A stretch of 64,000 bases of DNA from the NCBI RefSeq assembly GCF_037126465.1, contig NC_088210.1, positions 20,299,511 through 20,363,510 of the forward strand, read 5' to 3'. Each line of letters begins with the position of its first letter. Within the stretch, counting starts at the first letter, position 1. The DNA comes from Ornithodoros turicata (lineage: Eukaryota > Arthropoda > Arachnida > Ixodida > Argasidae). Positions 43,635 to 55,276 of this stretch are shown here, one piece after another. The translations under genes were made by a program, and so were the position numbers. The notes beneath the pieces are model-generated. The model was not told where the DNA came from, searched no databases, and saw only the letters and a program-made list of their open reading frames with translations.

Positions 43635-44737
43635 AGGACAAGGAAGATTGCTTGCTTCTGCGTGCGATATGCGCAATTGTTCACGTGTGGAATGCTGGCC
43701 GATGCGATATCTTTTCTACACCGGTTCCCGAGCGGGGGAAAATGAACGGACATCACAATGAACGAACATACACACGGGCAAATGAAGGAACTCGACAAAC
43801 GGTGGTCCACGCGTGCACAGTTCCTGTGACTACCACGGGGTGGCAGCAGTAATGGCAGCGCTCATTCCTTGAATCGCGTTTTTGTGTGGAATTTAATGTA
43901 GATTGGATAAAACCCGGAAGACTCCACTTTTGAGGATTCAAGTCACAGAGAGCTGAGCAAGAAAAAAACATATGCCTTGATGACCATAGGTGATTGGGTT
44001 CATTTCCTTTTTGTGTCGAGATCGCCGTGGGTTAATATATGTAGCGCAGAGCATTTTGATGCCATTTTGGCCATCTCCAAGGTCTATTAAGTCAATATGG
44101 GAAACTTCCAGGGCCTAGGGTTTCCCTCGCCCCTTTTCTGTGAATCATGTTTCTCGTCCGCTTCAAGGTGGACACGTGACATAAAAATTGTCTTCTGGAA
44201 AGCGCGGCCAGCGGTTGAATAGAATATTTATTTCACTCGTTTACATAATGTTCACAACATGACCAAAACCTGACCGAAGCATATCCATGACCACGAACCA
44301 TATCCATGGGACCGTGACAGCCTCCGACACCACTGAAAAATCTCGGACGCGTGTCAACGATGTCATTTAACTTCTCCAGTCCCAGTATACAAGAAATACG
44401 AGGTACGTATTATAAGTGCATTAACTTGTAGCTACCTACCTAAGAGAATTAGACTATGTATAGTTGTATAGACTATGTATGCTAGGTGTTACAACGCAGT
44501 GGGACGCAAGCCAAAGCTGCCTTGTGACTATGTCAAAGGGTGTGCTCACCGAAAAGGAGTTACAACACACCTTGTTTTTAAGAGTGTAGGGCCTGCTGGT
44601 GGAAATGACCTGCAAGTCGGCTTTGCTGTTAATATTGCGTCCGACGACTGAGGAACGACACGCACTCTCTCGAAACAACGCACAAATCTTACATTACACA
44701 CTAAATTAAACTAATGTACGTTGCACAAGGCATTATG

Positions 44738-44990
44738 CCCCTGTCACACGGGCAATTTTCAATGATCATTGAAACCATCGGCCATTGAACTAAAGTCCCT
44801 GGATTGGACTTTCAGGGAGTTTACATTGAACTTGTGCGTAGTGCCACCAAGCGTGCGACATGTCAACCTGGCAGGGTGCAATGTGCAATGCTCTTTGAGA
44901 AGTTGGCATGTTGCACGCTTGGTGGCGCTACGTGTATATCCAATGTCCATTGGTTTCAATTGTCATTGAAGACTGCTTGTGTGACAGGGG
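44738..44990. mobile_element. MITE family I
   Basis: Ends CCCCTGTCACACGGGCAATT and CTTGTGTGACAGGGG, inner arms TTCAATGATCATTGAAACC and complement, and a central pair GCCACCAAGCGTGC/GCACGCTTGGTGGC. The element folds almost entirely on itself. Confidence 0.8.
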
Positions 44991-45021
44991 TATTACTTAC
45001 CTGTGACGTGTTCGGTAATTA

Positions 45022-45196
45022 TTAGAGAGTTTTAATGTACCGTACGCTATCGTCTTTGCGTACGTAGGGGATAGCGTTGGTGATTCTGTGCATGGGCAAG
45101 CCATAAAGAGAGCTTCGCACAGTGCGCAGAACCACGACGCTATCACTTACGTACGCAAAGGCGACTATGCGTACTATGCACTAAGACTCACTATTA
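45022..45196. mobile_element. MITE family J, copy 2
   Basis: Same ends and arms as the copy at 43461 (TTAGAGAGTTTTAATG; GTACGCTATCGTCTTTGCGT; GAGAGCTTCGCACAGTGCGC), in the same orientation, flanked by TTA. Confidence 0.78.
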
Positions 45197-45589
45197 GAGC
45201 ACCCTTTCCGTTTACGGTGCTCACTGTTATGCGACACCACCTACAGAGAGCCACATCTCTATCGTGATCACCCGACGATGTGAACCCCTCGAAGTCAGAG
45301 TATTTTTTGACATAGTCGCAGGGCGGCTTCCGCTTTCGTCCCAGCGCGCAGTTTGCGCCAACTAGTGATGGGCGATACTATCGATAGTTTTTGACTATTG
45401 ATTACAGGCATCGATTTAGCAAGATCGATGCAGCAAGATCGGTAGACGGGTAGTTTGCATCGATATTGATTATCGAACCGGAATATCGATAGTATCGCGA
45501 TTAATTTTGGGGACTATCGATAGTATCGTGACCGGTGCACTTGGTGCGTCGGTGGAGCACTTCACCGAACTTGAAGCCAATCCAGCACT

Positions 45590-46400
45590 TCGCTCCTGCC
45601 TGCGAACTATCCATAGTTTATTGATACCGGATATAAAATTCTAGCTTGTTTCTTTTGAACACGAAACTTTCTGTGAAATTTGCGTTTCTCTCCTGCAAAC
45701 TACCAATAGTTTGTTAGCTCCGAATTTAAAATTTTAGCATGTTTCTCGAAAACGAAACCTTCTGAATTCGCGTTTCGCACCTGCAAACTATCAATAGTTT
45801 GCTCAATCCGAAGTTAAATTTTAGGTTTGCTCCAGCAAAGTATCAAGAGGTTTCTTTACTCTGAATTTAAAATTTGAGCAGGTTTCTTTTGAGAACGAAA
45901 CTTTCTGAATTCGCGTTTCCCTCCTGCAAACTATCAATAGCTTGCTCAATCCGAAGTTCAATTTTAGATTTGCTCCTGCAGACTATGAAGAGGTTTCTTC
46001 ACTCTGAATTTAAAATTTGAGCAGGTCTCTTTTGATAACGAAACTTTCTGCATTCGCGTTTCGCTTCTCCAAATTATCCACAGTTTATTTATTCATAATT
46101 TCAGCATGTTTCTTTTGAAAGTGAAACCTTCTGAATACGCTTTTGCTCCTGCAAACTCTCAATAGTTTGTTCACTCCAAATTTAAAATTTGAACAGGTTG
46201 TAAACTTTCTGATTTCGCTGTTTACTCCTGCAAACTCTCAATAGCTTGTTGACTACGAATTTAAAAATGTACTCATGTTCCTTTAAAAAGAAACGTATGA
46301 GTTCGCGTTTCACTCATGCAAACTGTCGTTTAGTCACTCGCAATTTAAAAGTGAACATATTTCCATCGGACACAAAGCCTTCTGAATTCTCCTTTTTCAC
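45590..46400. repeat. degenerate tandem array, unit about 80-145 bp
   Basis: At least eight units follow the pattern CTGCAAACTATCAATAGTTTG, then AATTTAAAATTTGAGCAGG, then GAACGAAACTTTCTGAATTC, then GCGTTTC. Two adjacent units carry an extra TTTGCTCCTGCA-type insertion, giving longer units. Confidence 0.8.
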
Positions 46401-46732
46401 ATGCAGTTCGACGAGCGCGTTTCGCTATGGTTGATAACTATCTCTCGAAAACAAGAAAGAAAAGGAATATGATCATGGGGAATAATATATGAAATTAATG
46501 AAATATGAAATGTCGGAATATACACCTACACACTGCTATAAAGTTGGCATTTCAAATTTGGCTAATCGGCAATGGGCCAATCTAAGTTGGCATTTCGTAT
46601 TACTGTGACAGAAACATGAACTACTACTGAGTTTGACAGCGTATGCAGATGCTCTGAATAATATTAACCATACGCATAGCGCACAACAATCCACGAAATC
46701 TCTTGTTCTGCTTTGTTGGTTTAAGCAGAACA

Positions 46733-46821
46733 GATTACATAAAACAGAGGAGCTGTTCCGAAAAACGGACGGGAGCTCCTCCCGTCCGTTTTTCGGAACA
46801 GCTCCTCTGTTTTATGTAATC
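46733..46821. repeat. perfect inverted repeat, 41-bp arms, 7-bp loop
   Basis: The left arm from GATTACATAAAACAG to AAACGGACGGG is matched without mismatch by CCCGTCCGTTT...CTGTTTTATGTAATC, with loop AGCTCCT. Would form a long hairpin; located inside the ATCGATAG element. Confidence 0.95.
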
Positions 46822-47319
46822 GTTTTTTTTTCTCGTGCTAACGGTGCGAAACTATTTGAAAGATATCTACTGTGCAACTATAAATAAAGGTATTCGATTA
46901 GATTGATAAATACTTCGGAGCAGTGACTTCTACATTTTTACAGCAAGTGGGTTTGGAGTGTGTCCAGCTTACTGTCGATAGGTGAATCTATCGATATTTT
47001 TGAACAAAACTATCAATACTCAAATGAGTAGTCATCTCAACCATCGATAGTACTATCGATAATGTTTGGATGACTATGTTCTACCACTAGCCGCAAACCA
47101 GCAACCTTTCAGAATGACCGCTTTGTGCCACCTGCGTTCCTGGCCTCCGTCGTCGTCTAATGCAGCTTGGGTGCAGCACAATGTCCGTGGCTACCCTTCT
47201 TGGTCCCGTCCCTCGTCCTACCCAGAGGCCCGTCACCACAGCCCTGCTCCGCTTCCTGCAAGATCCGTGCCTTGCGTCCACTGGCTGTTTTTCTTTCTTT
47301 TTAATTTTCATTTTGAGTT

Positions 47320-47640
47320 TCTTTTGTTTTGTGGAATAGCAAGCAGGCATCAGCCTGGCTGACCTCCCCTCCCCTCCCCTTCCCTTCCCTTCCTGTGTTC
47401 CATGCTCCATTGTAGTGTTTCGTTCACGTGACGGACAAGGAAATCGAGACAACAACAACAATAAATGATGACGATGACGATGACGATGAAATTGAGACAA
47501 AGCCCACAGGTAATACCCGGAACCCTAGAACTGAACTGTGTGTGTTTAAATGTGTGTGGTTTTCCTTTTTTTTTTGTCTTGTCGGGGTGAACTTTATTTT
47601 TTTTTTAAGAGTAGCAAGCCAAATATTGGCTGACCTCTCT
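47320..47640. mobile_element. two LINE-type 3' tails
   Basis: GGAATAGCAAGCAGGCATCAGCCTGGCTGACC at about 47333 and AGAGTAGCAAGCCAAATATTGGCTGACCTC at about 47607 are variants of the same short hairpin-ended tail also seen near 3585 and 28570. Flanked by pyrimidine- or A-rich stretches. Confidence 0.45.
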
Positions 47641-47894
47641 CAACACTCAAAAACAACAACTGTGGTCGAAATGACAGCATAATGTCCGAGGGGTTGAGTA
47701 CAGTCACCTCATCCATTGCCTCTAACACCGAGGTGACTCACAGGCTCCCGCATTGTCAACTGAATCCCTAAGTGTGGCGAATTCTCGGATCTCTAAAAAG
47801 CGGCGTTTTTATTGCGGAAAATTTTACCGGCGCATATTTTTCGGATTAATCCGAAAATCCAGGACCCTACGCATGGACCACCGTGTTAAGATAT

Positions 47895-48175
47895 CCGCCC
47901 AGTGTGCCCTCTTGTGAACAGGTGCTACTACATGGTGGACTTCTGGAAGGTGGTGGGTTCGAAACCTACCACCGGCTGTGCTGTCTGTGGTTTTCCCTGG
48001 GTTTTCCGAAGACTTTTCAGACGAATGTCGGCACAGTTTCCCCTGAAGTCGGCACAGGACGCATACTAACCCCTCATGTCGCCCACTCCTTCATGCTGCC
48101 CTCTCTCCATCTGTCCGCATCTGTAAGCCGCTCATAGCCAAAGTTGCTGCGCGGCGCTAACACGAAAGTAAAAAA
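47895..48175 (+). mobile_element. tRNA-derived SINE with poly-A end
   Basis: B box GGTTCGAAACC, body TTTTCCCTGGGTTTTCCG, ATGTCGGCACAGTTTCC, GAAGTCGGCACAGGACGC, tail AGCCGCTCATAGCC, ending in a 16-base A run. Best-preserved 3' end in the window. Confidence 0.85.
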
Positions 48176-49857
48176 AAAAAAAAACCTATTTATAACTCAT
48201 TTATCTCTTGAACATAACACGAGGTGGCAAGCGAGCTGGTGTGAAGTGCTTTCCGTCCTCGTCGTCCCTCCTCAAGCTCAGGGAAATGTTGCCTTCTACA
48301 TCTTGATTCTCTTATTGTGTAAATGTACCGTTATTGGGGATGGCCGATTGATTATCGATTGGTGTGGGAGCAGAGCGGCATAAAATGAATGGACCTGCAG
48401 GAAGGATCGAAAGACGGCCTGGCAACAATGAAAACGTTGATAGGCTAAGCGATGTACGGCCAGTTTGCGAACGTTTTCAGGTTCATTTCGTATTCAATGA
48501 ACGTATGCTTACATCATTCGAGAGGAGTTTCTAAACGGTCCGGAACATTACAACTCTCCGGAGGTTTTGAAAAATGGTTCTTGATGGGGAGAGCAAACGA
48601 TTTTTCTTTTTTCGTTTTCGTTTGACAAAATAGTTGTTTCTGAACACACAACCAATGTTTTACGTTCGGTAAGCGAACAGTTTTCTTACGGAATAATTTA
48701 AACGAAGTATCGAAGATATATACTAGGATGATAAAACCTGGCGGCACGCAAATGAATGGTGGACGCTCCTTTGTGTGAGCCGTGTGCACTCCTAACAGTG
48801 GGATGCAAATGGAGCAAGGGTCTACACAGTCGTGTTCAACCTAAGAATAGCATCTCGTATGCTGAAGGTGATTGTTATAACACATTCCTAATTTCTTATT
48901 ACACTAAATTATGAAAGTAACTTTTATCAAACTTAAACATGACCAGAGAAAAGAGGTACATATGTATATAAACTGACCATCTTCTGGTAATTAAATGTCC
49001 ACAGAACAAAAAACAAAAAAAATAAAGAAGAAAGAAATCACTAGCAATACCATTCTTACGTTGAACACGTGTCCAGTATTCAAGAAGCGAGAGGAGGAAC
49101 ACGAGAGGAGGAAGGGGGAACGCGGAGGAGAGGGCCGGGGTCGATTTGAACGGCGCGTGGAAAAAGAGGCCCATTTTTAATGGGGAAAAATTTCTGGCCT
49201 ACAAGTATCTCGCCAGGATGAATTAAGGGGTACTATAAGGGATAAGGGCCATATTAAGGGGTGCACGGGACATTAATTTCATAGTCCCCGACTATATACG
49301 TATCACATTTAATATCTGTCCGTACAAATGTCTCCAATATACGAACACGATGGGACCCCAAGCTACATCGGTTCACAACCATTTCATTCCGTTCAATGGC
49401 AAGGCAGAAGACATTTTCGAGCCACCTAATTCAAGCGTGTATTGTGTTGCCCTGACAGAACGGCGTTGTAAACCGTCGATACCGTAGAATGCTAATCCTG
49501 AACCGATGGATTGCAAAATAACGAGTACAAAATGAAATCGTTGCACGTAGCAATCACGTGGTGTGTCAGACAATATACTCACTAGCGCGTCCAGAGCCTT
49601 GGCCGTCAAGCACTGGGCGCTTTTCTCTTTCCCTTCCTGTTGGAGTAACAGGTGACATAAGAACAGACACAACTACATTTCCTCCCTTCGTAAACATGTA
49701 AAAAAAAAAAAAAAAAAACGTATCGCGACAATGAGCGTTCTTGTGACATGATTTCGATGTCGTTTCCAAAGGCGTTCTAGTGGCATAAACTTGATGCTCT
49801 TGTCATCATCTTGGCATCACATTACTCATACGTCCGTCCGTTGTGCGCATCCTGCAG

Positions 49858-49988
49858 TGCTGCCACAGTTGCTATTAACTCCATGCGGAAAGATACGGTA
49901 CTTCATTACAGGCTATGACATATCCAAAACTACAGCGCAACCCGAATGGTTCTCAGGACTGGCAAACGGAACGACATTCCGCAATTAA
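49858..49988 (+). CDS. orphan exon resembling part of a fibronectin type III domain
   Basis: After GCGCATCCTGCAG, phase 1 reading gives LPQLLLTPCGKIRYFITGYD and ends NGTTFRN TAA. The G-K-I-x-Y-x-I-x-G-Y pattern resembles the C-strand region of FN3 domains. There are no neighbouring exons of the same domain and a stop ends it, so it may be a decayed exon. Confidence 0.25.
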
Positions 49989-50651
49989 AAAAGAAAAAAA
50001 CAAGATGACGACGCATGCGCGAGACGGTGGCGGGTCGTAGCGGGAATTTGGCGAAGCAAATTGGTTGGCACATGAGGAAGAAGCTAGCATTCGAAGTAGG
50101 CACGGCGGCGCTAATCTTTTCTGAAATGGCCCCATGTGTTCAGCACTGCAGGTATCATTCCTTAGTTAGACCCTGCTTTTTTAAATTTTTTTTATGCGTT
50201 TGGGGTGCATTTGTTCTGTTTTCCTGCTTTCTTTTCTACACACATGTTCCGGAGTACTAACCTGTGCTGACTTAGTCCCGACATCTCTAATATTTTTAGT
50301 TTTTCAATCAATAATAAAAAATCGCCTTAGAATGTATCGGGTAATAAACATGTCGCAGAAAATTTACGTGGCTCGCCGCTTACCCGTTGTTCGTTTTTCA
50401 TGCATCCCTTGTAGTTATCGCAAAGATAATCCGTTGCCTGAAACAGGAAGGACCAATCAATTAACGACCGTGCATCGGAAGACGGGAAGATATAGGTCAC
50501 AGTGAATTAGACTCGTAAACGTCGCTTTACGAGTACAGTGCGTGCCGAGCAACATAAAAAAGAAACTTTCTTCAGTTTCGTAGAGGACATCGTAAAGAAT
50601 ACCTGACCTCAGCAAGGAGTTCGACTGGTATTGGGTATTCTTCCATTACAG

Positions 50652-50803
50652 GTAACATGCAGTCCAATAGCGCTCTAGCCGTTGGGGCTATTACGCCGTG
50701 GACGCGAATTTCTTCTGTAAATGGAACCGTCGTGCCTGGTTATTACGGCGTGGACGGTCACGTGGACTCTACAGTGTACTACGTATGCTTCTGGACAAAC
50801 TAA
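50652..50803 (+). CDS. orphan terminal exon, unknown
   Basis: Acceptor CTTCCATTACAG, phase 1, then 50 codons including AVGAITPWTRISSVNGTVV and HVDSTVYYVCFWTN to TAA. Composition is protein-like, but a longer antisense frame overlaps it and no partner exon is found. Confidence 0.22.
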
Positions 50804-51101
50804 CACAAATACCTGGTAGCGGCCCACAGGGTTCGTTGCACAGAAGACCTGGAAGCAGCAGTAGTAGAGAAATATGTGAAAACATAGCGGCGCATTCAAA
50901 GAGCGAGAAAAATGAAGAGGAAATGGTACACTGTGACTTCCATGCCTAGTGCGCTCTCGCAAGAAGCACCGTAAGATTGATGACCCGGAAAAGTGTCGGA
51001 ACGCTATTTGTTTGAAAGCATCGTGAACTAACAGATCTCGACAGCCCGGGATTGATTGGATCTCGAATGGATTCTGCATTAGGGCGGGCGGAAGTTATGA
51101 C

Positions 51102-51620
51102 ACCACATTCTAAGAAAAAAAGGAGTAAAATGGGGAGTAATTGCAGCTTCTAGTCCCCTCGACTGCACTTACTCCCCATTTTAGTCCCCTAACCCCGACA
51201 TTTACTCCCCCGGACTGCAAATTGTCACTCAACTTCGCAAATGGTCTTCCGAATGCAACAGTCTACGTAAATATGTGCTCTTGGTCAATTTGATGGCATA
51301 AGGCTGTATAACTCAGCCAACGCAGTGATTTTCCGCCCACACAGAATAAGAAAGAGTTAGCGCTTCTTTCTAACGCAAATTGTGTCCCATGTATGCCGCA
51401 AGATTTTATATCACTCGATATATCAAGGTTGACGGTTTGATTCAAAGTATTTTCATGCATGCACACGAATTATGTACCCGGGACTCTCAGAACAGAGCGT
51501 GAAATGCAGTCTCGACTCTCTGACATTCATTTACTCCCGAAAAGGTCTATTTTTTGTGGCAATGCATTTAGTTCCCAAAAGGAGTAAAATTACTCCTCTT
51601 TTTTTTTTTTTTTTGAGTAC
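51102..51620. mobile_element. MITE family G, copy 2
   Basis: Colinear with the copy at 38524 over its whole length (AGGAGTAAAATGGGGAGTAA; CTCGATATATCAAGGTTGAC; CCAAAAGGAGTAAAATTACTCC). The ends are more decayed than in copy 1, and a 17-base T run precedes the right end. Confidence 0.78.
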
Positions 51621-52361
51621 AGAATTGGAGAGTATGATGTCATTTCCGGCCGTATAGGAAGGACGTGTCTGAATAGAGATCTCTCTTTTTTTTTTTTGAC
51701 GGACAGCGGATCGGACATTAGTTTACTTACTAGAAGAGTTTTTCTTTATTAATACTCCTAATAGTAGGCTTAGTGGTACTCCTTGAGACGTGCAACTGTT
51801 TACGAATGAATGTCGAAGGCGGATGGTGTAGGAAGGGGCTATATTGAAGGGGCTATACTGAAGCTGGTTAAACCCCTAAGAGGTGGCTATGGACGGCTAG
51901 GGGCAAGCGTGTTGAGGGAAGCACCTGCTGGCGTCTGAGGAGTACCGGTAGATTTAATGATTGATTAATTTGTTTTATTTTTGTTTTGGTGCCGGCAAGC
52001 AGGTATATAGGTCGTAGTCGTCGAAGTATAGTGCAGTATGTGCATAGAACATAGGTACGTAGACGGAACCTGGTGAACCGAAGGAGCGGTGGACCTGTGC
52101 GTATAAAGTATGGAACTCTTGTCTTGATCTCTCACTCTTGAACTCACAACAAACACGACACACAATAATACAAAATATGTGAACGAGAAGTAACCGTGTG
52201 GCTTCTGGAGTAGGGTTGTCCAAGATGTGAAAAACACCTCGTGAAAAAAATAAAAATAAATAAAGCTCATCAACAAGAGTGCTCATCATCTGATATACGT
52301 GAAAATAATGGGAAGAAAGCAAAATTACACATTTGCTCACTTTACGAGTTTTTTTTGACAG

Positions 52362-52494
52362 ACCCTCGTGGTTTGGCAAGACCACCTTTAGTGTTGAAAA
52401 GGCACTGGGGAGCTGGCCAAGGTGGCACCAACAACCTGCGTTGTGTGCCCTGGCGATCTACTTCAAGGACATACGTGCTGCAGTAATCTTTTAA
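52362..52494 (+). CDS. orphan terminal exon, unknown
   Basis: Strong acceptor ACGAGTTTTTTTTGACAG. In phase 2 it reads PSWFGKTTFSVEKALG, then ALCALAIYFKDIRAAVIF and TAA. It is GC-richer than its surroundings. A second plus-strand frame is also open, so the reading is ambiguous. No family recognised. Confidence 0.22.
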
Positions 52495-52531
52495 ATCACT
52501 ACATGCTTTCGCAAATCAAGCCTCATGGAAC

Positions 52532-52684
52532 CCCAAGCAGCACAGTGTACTGAAAGTCGAGTGCAATAGGGGTGGACGGGTAAGTGGAAGACCTTGAACA
52601 GACTCTTGAAGCTAAGGAACATTGATAACACACATACCGTCCACCCCTATTGCACTCGACTTTCAGTACATTGTGCTGCTTGGG
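52532..52684. mobile_element. MITE family K, copy 3
   Basis: Ends CCCAAGCAGCACAGTGTACT and AGTACATTGTGCTGCTTGGG, arms AAAGTCGAGTGCAATAGGGG/CCCCTATTGCACTCGACTTT nearly perfect. The centre runs in the opposite orientation to the other two copies. Confidence 0.88.
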
Positions 52685-52735
52685 ACAGCTGGTCGAACCA
52701 GTGCGACCTAAGTTTCCATTTTTTCTCTCTTTCGA

Positions 52736-52770
52736 AATCTAATCTAATCTAATCTAATCTAATCTAATCT
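52736..52770. repeat. (AATCT)7 microsatellite
   Basis: Seven perfect pentamers. Not the arthropod telomere word TTAGG. Confidence 0.9.
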
Positions 52771-52963
52771 TTGCAAGGTATTCTTTTCTTGTCGGCTTTG
52801 TTCAGTTCGGTGGCACAAGACACATTTTCGTACTCTGCTTCAAAAATAAATGGTTATTACCGGTCGTAAGTATACATGACGAGTTTGGACCTCAATGCCT
52901 GGGTCTAACGATCTAAGAGTCACTCCGAGCGATACTGCAACTTACCTTGTCTCACTTCTGCAG

Positions 52964-53011
52964 CTTTCAAAGCCATCACTTGTGCGCAGAAACATTGCTC
53001 AACGCTGTACC
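52964..53011 (+). CDS. candidate small exon upstream of half-Kazal exon
   Basis: Acceptor TCTCACTTCTGCAG, donor GTAATG, phase 1 both sides, encoding FKAITCAQKHCSTLY. Phase matches the next candidate exon at 53435. It has two cysteines, but the central PVCG-x-DG part of a Kazal module is missing between them, so the pairing is doubtful. Confidence 0.22.
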
Positions 53012-53434
53012 GTAATGTTTGGCGTCATTTCCTACGGCGCCTTTTAGGAGACAACAAAAGAAATTCTTTCCAGCTCTCCTCTCTTTTTCTTTACAAACAA
53101 ACATTCTTTCCAGAAATAATAACGTGAATAATGCGTTTATTAACAACATGCATACGATTTACAAGTACACTGTCAGCTTCAGCCGGCCTGTCTTCTGTAT
53201 GGGCGCGTAGTCGTATAGGTGGGTTCATGCAACGCAGTGGTGGAGCGTCAGTAATCTTGGAACGAATGCACATGTGTTCTAAAGAAGCTGTCCTACCAAC
53301 ACGTACTGTTGTCGTGCGCGTACTGGCGGTGATAAGTTTGAACATGTTGGTACCCATACGTTCCCGGAGACATGAGGAAGCACAGAGGTAACAGTAAAGA
53401 ATGGGCAAACTGTGAGTAACTGTTTGTTATACAG

Positions 53435-53502
53435 GGGCCTACAAAACGGAATGTGAGAAAGCGCACATTTATTGCCAGTTCACGTCGACAGCCGAGAGAT
53501 GA
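53435..53502 (+). CDS. C-terminal half of a Kazal-type domain, orphan exon
   Basis: Acceptor GTTTGTTATACAG, phase 1, encoding AYKTECEKAHIYCQFTSTAER then TGA. The spacing Y-x3-C-x6-C matches the second half of Kazal inhibitor modules, and the phase-1 break before the Tyr is a common Kazal exon boundary. The first half (C...C...PVCG-x-DG) was not located, so the exon may be decayed or belong to a gene with distant exons. Confidence 0.35.
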
Positions 53503-53736
53503 AACGTAGCTGGAACGGGTAGGAACTGTACAGGACTGTCCGGGCCGGTCACTTGTCCACGCTCGAAATAATGGACCTGTGGAAGGTAATAGGAGTTCCG
53601 CTGAGGAATGTTTGTTGGCTTAGTGGCCACACATATGCATGGTCCTATATGCGTATAGGACCTATATATGTATATGCGACCTATATATAATATATGCCTA
53701 AATGTTGCCAAAAAGTACTGCTGTGGAGAGTACGTG

Positions 53737-54158
53737 CAACACCAGCTAGATACAGAAAGCCTGCGCGCTCGTCGACGTGACATAACAATCAAGAGTCAGC
53801 CAATCAGGATCGTGTTCTCAACGGCAGTAGCCAATCACGACAGTGCTTCCAGCGGTCATGGCCATGGAGAAGAACCACCGTCGTTTTGCGAGTTGTGATC
53901 GAACGTCCCCGCGTACTAAACGATAAAACTTTGGAAATAAAGCGCGAAACGGTCTCAATCTTTCTCAAAACTGATTTTCTGGAAAGCAACTTGCACTTTT
54001 TGTCTAAATAATACGTCTGCAGGTTTCAGGTGAGCTGCAATCATTTGCGGGTTCTTGAATTCGCAGAACGGTGAACCGCAGTCGCAGACGAATTCTGACT
54101 CTTAATTGAAAGAGGGAGAGGAGGCAATACGCAGGCTTTCTCTATCTAGGTGGTGTTG
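53737..54158. mobile_element. family F element with perfect 7-bp target duplication
   Basis: Ends CAACACCAGCTAGATACAG and CTATCTAGGTGGTGTTG. GTACGTG flanks it on both sides (53730-53736, 54159-54165). 422 bp, non-coding, reverse orientation relative to the copy at 32948. Confidence 0.82.
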
Positions 54159-54580
54159 GTACGTGGCTCTAAGTTGCAAATGATCCGCATGCACAGGATG
54201 AGAACGTTGAGCAATATTTTAAAGTATGGGAACCGTCTGGCTGTGCACTCCAGTCATGCTTGTGTTTTTACTTGTGTACCTGTGGACACTCGGCTATTAT
54301 ATAATTATGGGGTTGGTAACGTTATCAAATGAAAACGCTGCAGACATTCTCACAGGGGACTAGTGTCTTGTACTGCTTGCGGCACATTTGCCTGTAATCT
54401 CCAGGTCGTGGCGCAACCGCGCAACGATCCCCTACCGGTGGTGTCGTGCGCGATGGGTCCCGTGCGGCACACAGCGCCACCAATCGGAAGGGGCACTTGG
54501 GCGTCGTCTGTCTGCAATGTCCGCACCGCTTCCTAATGTGAGCTTACGGTGAGCTAGAAGTCTACCATAATAAGCAGGCC

Positions 54581-54851
54581 CAACACCACCTAGTGTAACC
54601 AAAGCTAGGTCGCTTAAACGACGGGACATAGTCCTTAAGAGTCCGCCAATCACGACCGCGCTTCGGGGACCGTAGTTATGGAGACAGGCCGTCACCAGAC
54701 GTGGATAGCCACTAGAAGTCACAGAAAGCACGTGTTTGGAATCTTCTGCGACGACGCTTGCCGATGCAGACGACGTCTCGACTATGTATGTCCACGTGAC
54801 GCAGGAGGAAGAGGAGACATTAAGCAGGTTTTCCTTATCTAGGTGACGTTG
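54581..54851. mobile_element. family F element, shorter variant
   Basis: Starts CAACACCACCTAGTGTAACC and ends CCTTATCTAGGTGACGTTG. Flanks GCAGGCC and GCTAGCC agree at five of seven positions. Shares the GTCCGCCAATCACGACCG block with the copy near 3.4 kb. Confidence 0.7.
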
Positions 54852-55276
54852 GCTAGCCTCTTCTAGGAATCGATTCTGGCATAGCTCGCTTTCGCGACAC
54901 ACCGCCGATAAAGGATCTTGGACAAGTGTGTCGGAAGCAGTACACTATGAACCACATCCCCGTAAGGAAATCCTTCACGCAATCAAACGATATCTATTAG
55001 AGGAAACAGAACGTGAATAAAACAAAGCCCGATAGCCGGCTAAAATTGCTTGAGGAACAAAGCTGAAGCACTGCTTCCTGCCCGTCCCTCTCTTTGACGC
55101 ACACTACAACGTGAGAGACAGTTTTATGTTACACGTTTCTCCTGAATCAAACGTCAGTCAGTAGCTGAACATGGACAGACTTTTCCGGGGTAATGTAACG
55201 CTCTACGGGTTAGAGGTAACGACGTGTAATCGAGCACATTCGTATGCTAGAAGAGGGTTGTCGTCTGACCTGGCGT

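Larger units (their letters stand above)
45364..47090. mobile_element. hAT-like composite element with ATCGATAG ends and internal array
   Basis: Left end TAGTGATGGGCGATACTATCG and right end CTATGTTCTACCACTA are imperfect inverted repeats, both followed inward by many TATCGATA words. Between them lie a degenerate tandem array and a perfect palindrome. Flanking octamers agree only partly, so the target duplication is unproven. No transposase. Confidence 0.5.
34692..49850. other. transposon- and satellite-rich interval
   Basis: No multi-exon gene was assembled here. The content is non-autonomous DNA transposons, tandem repeats and LINE ends listed separately, plus one orphan Cys-rich candidate exon at 36382. 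Confidence 0.5.

Noticed and set aside
50675..51079. 134-codon minus-strand open frame
   Set aside because: Cys/Phe/Arg-rich, no recognised domain, and no splice or start context to support it.
52736..52770. (AATCT)7 as a possible interstitial telomere repeat
   Set aside because: The arthropod telomere unit is TTAGG; AATCT does not match in either orientation.
53091..53408. 105-codon minus-strand frame with a nearby AATAAA
   Set aside because: The polyadenylation signal lies inside the frame upstream of its stop, and no domain is recognised.
54432..54902. 156-codon minus-strand open frame
   Set aside because: Most of it covers a family F transposon copy; no domain and no splice support.
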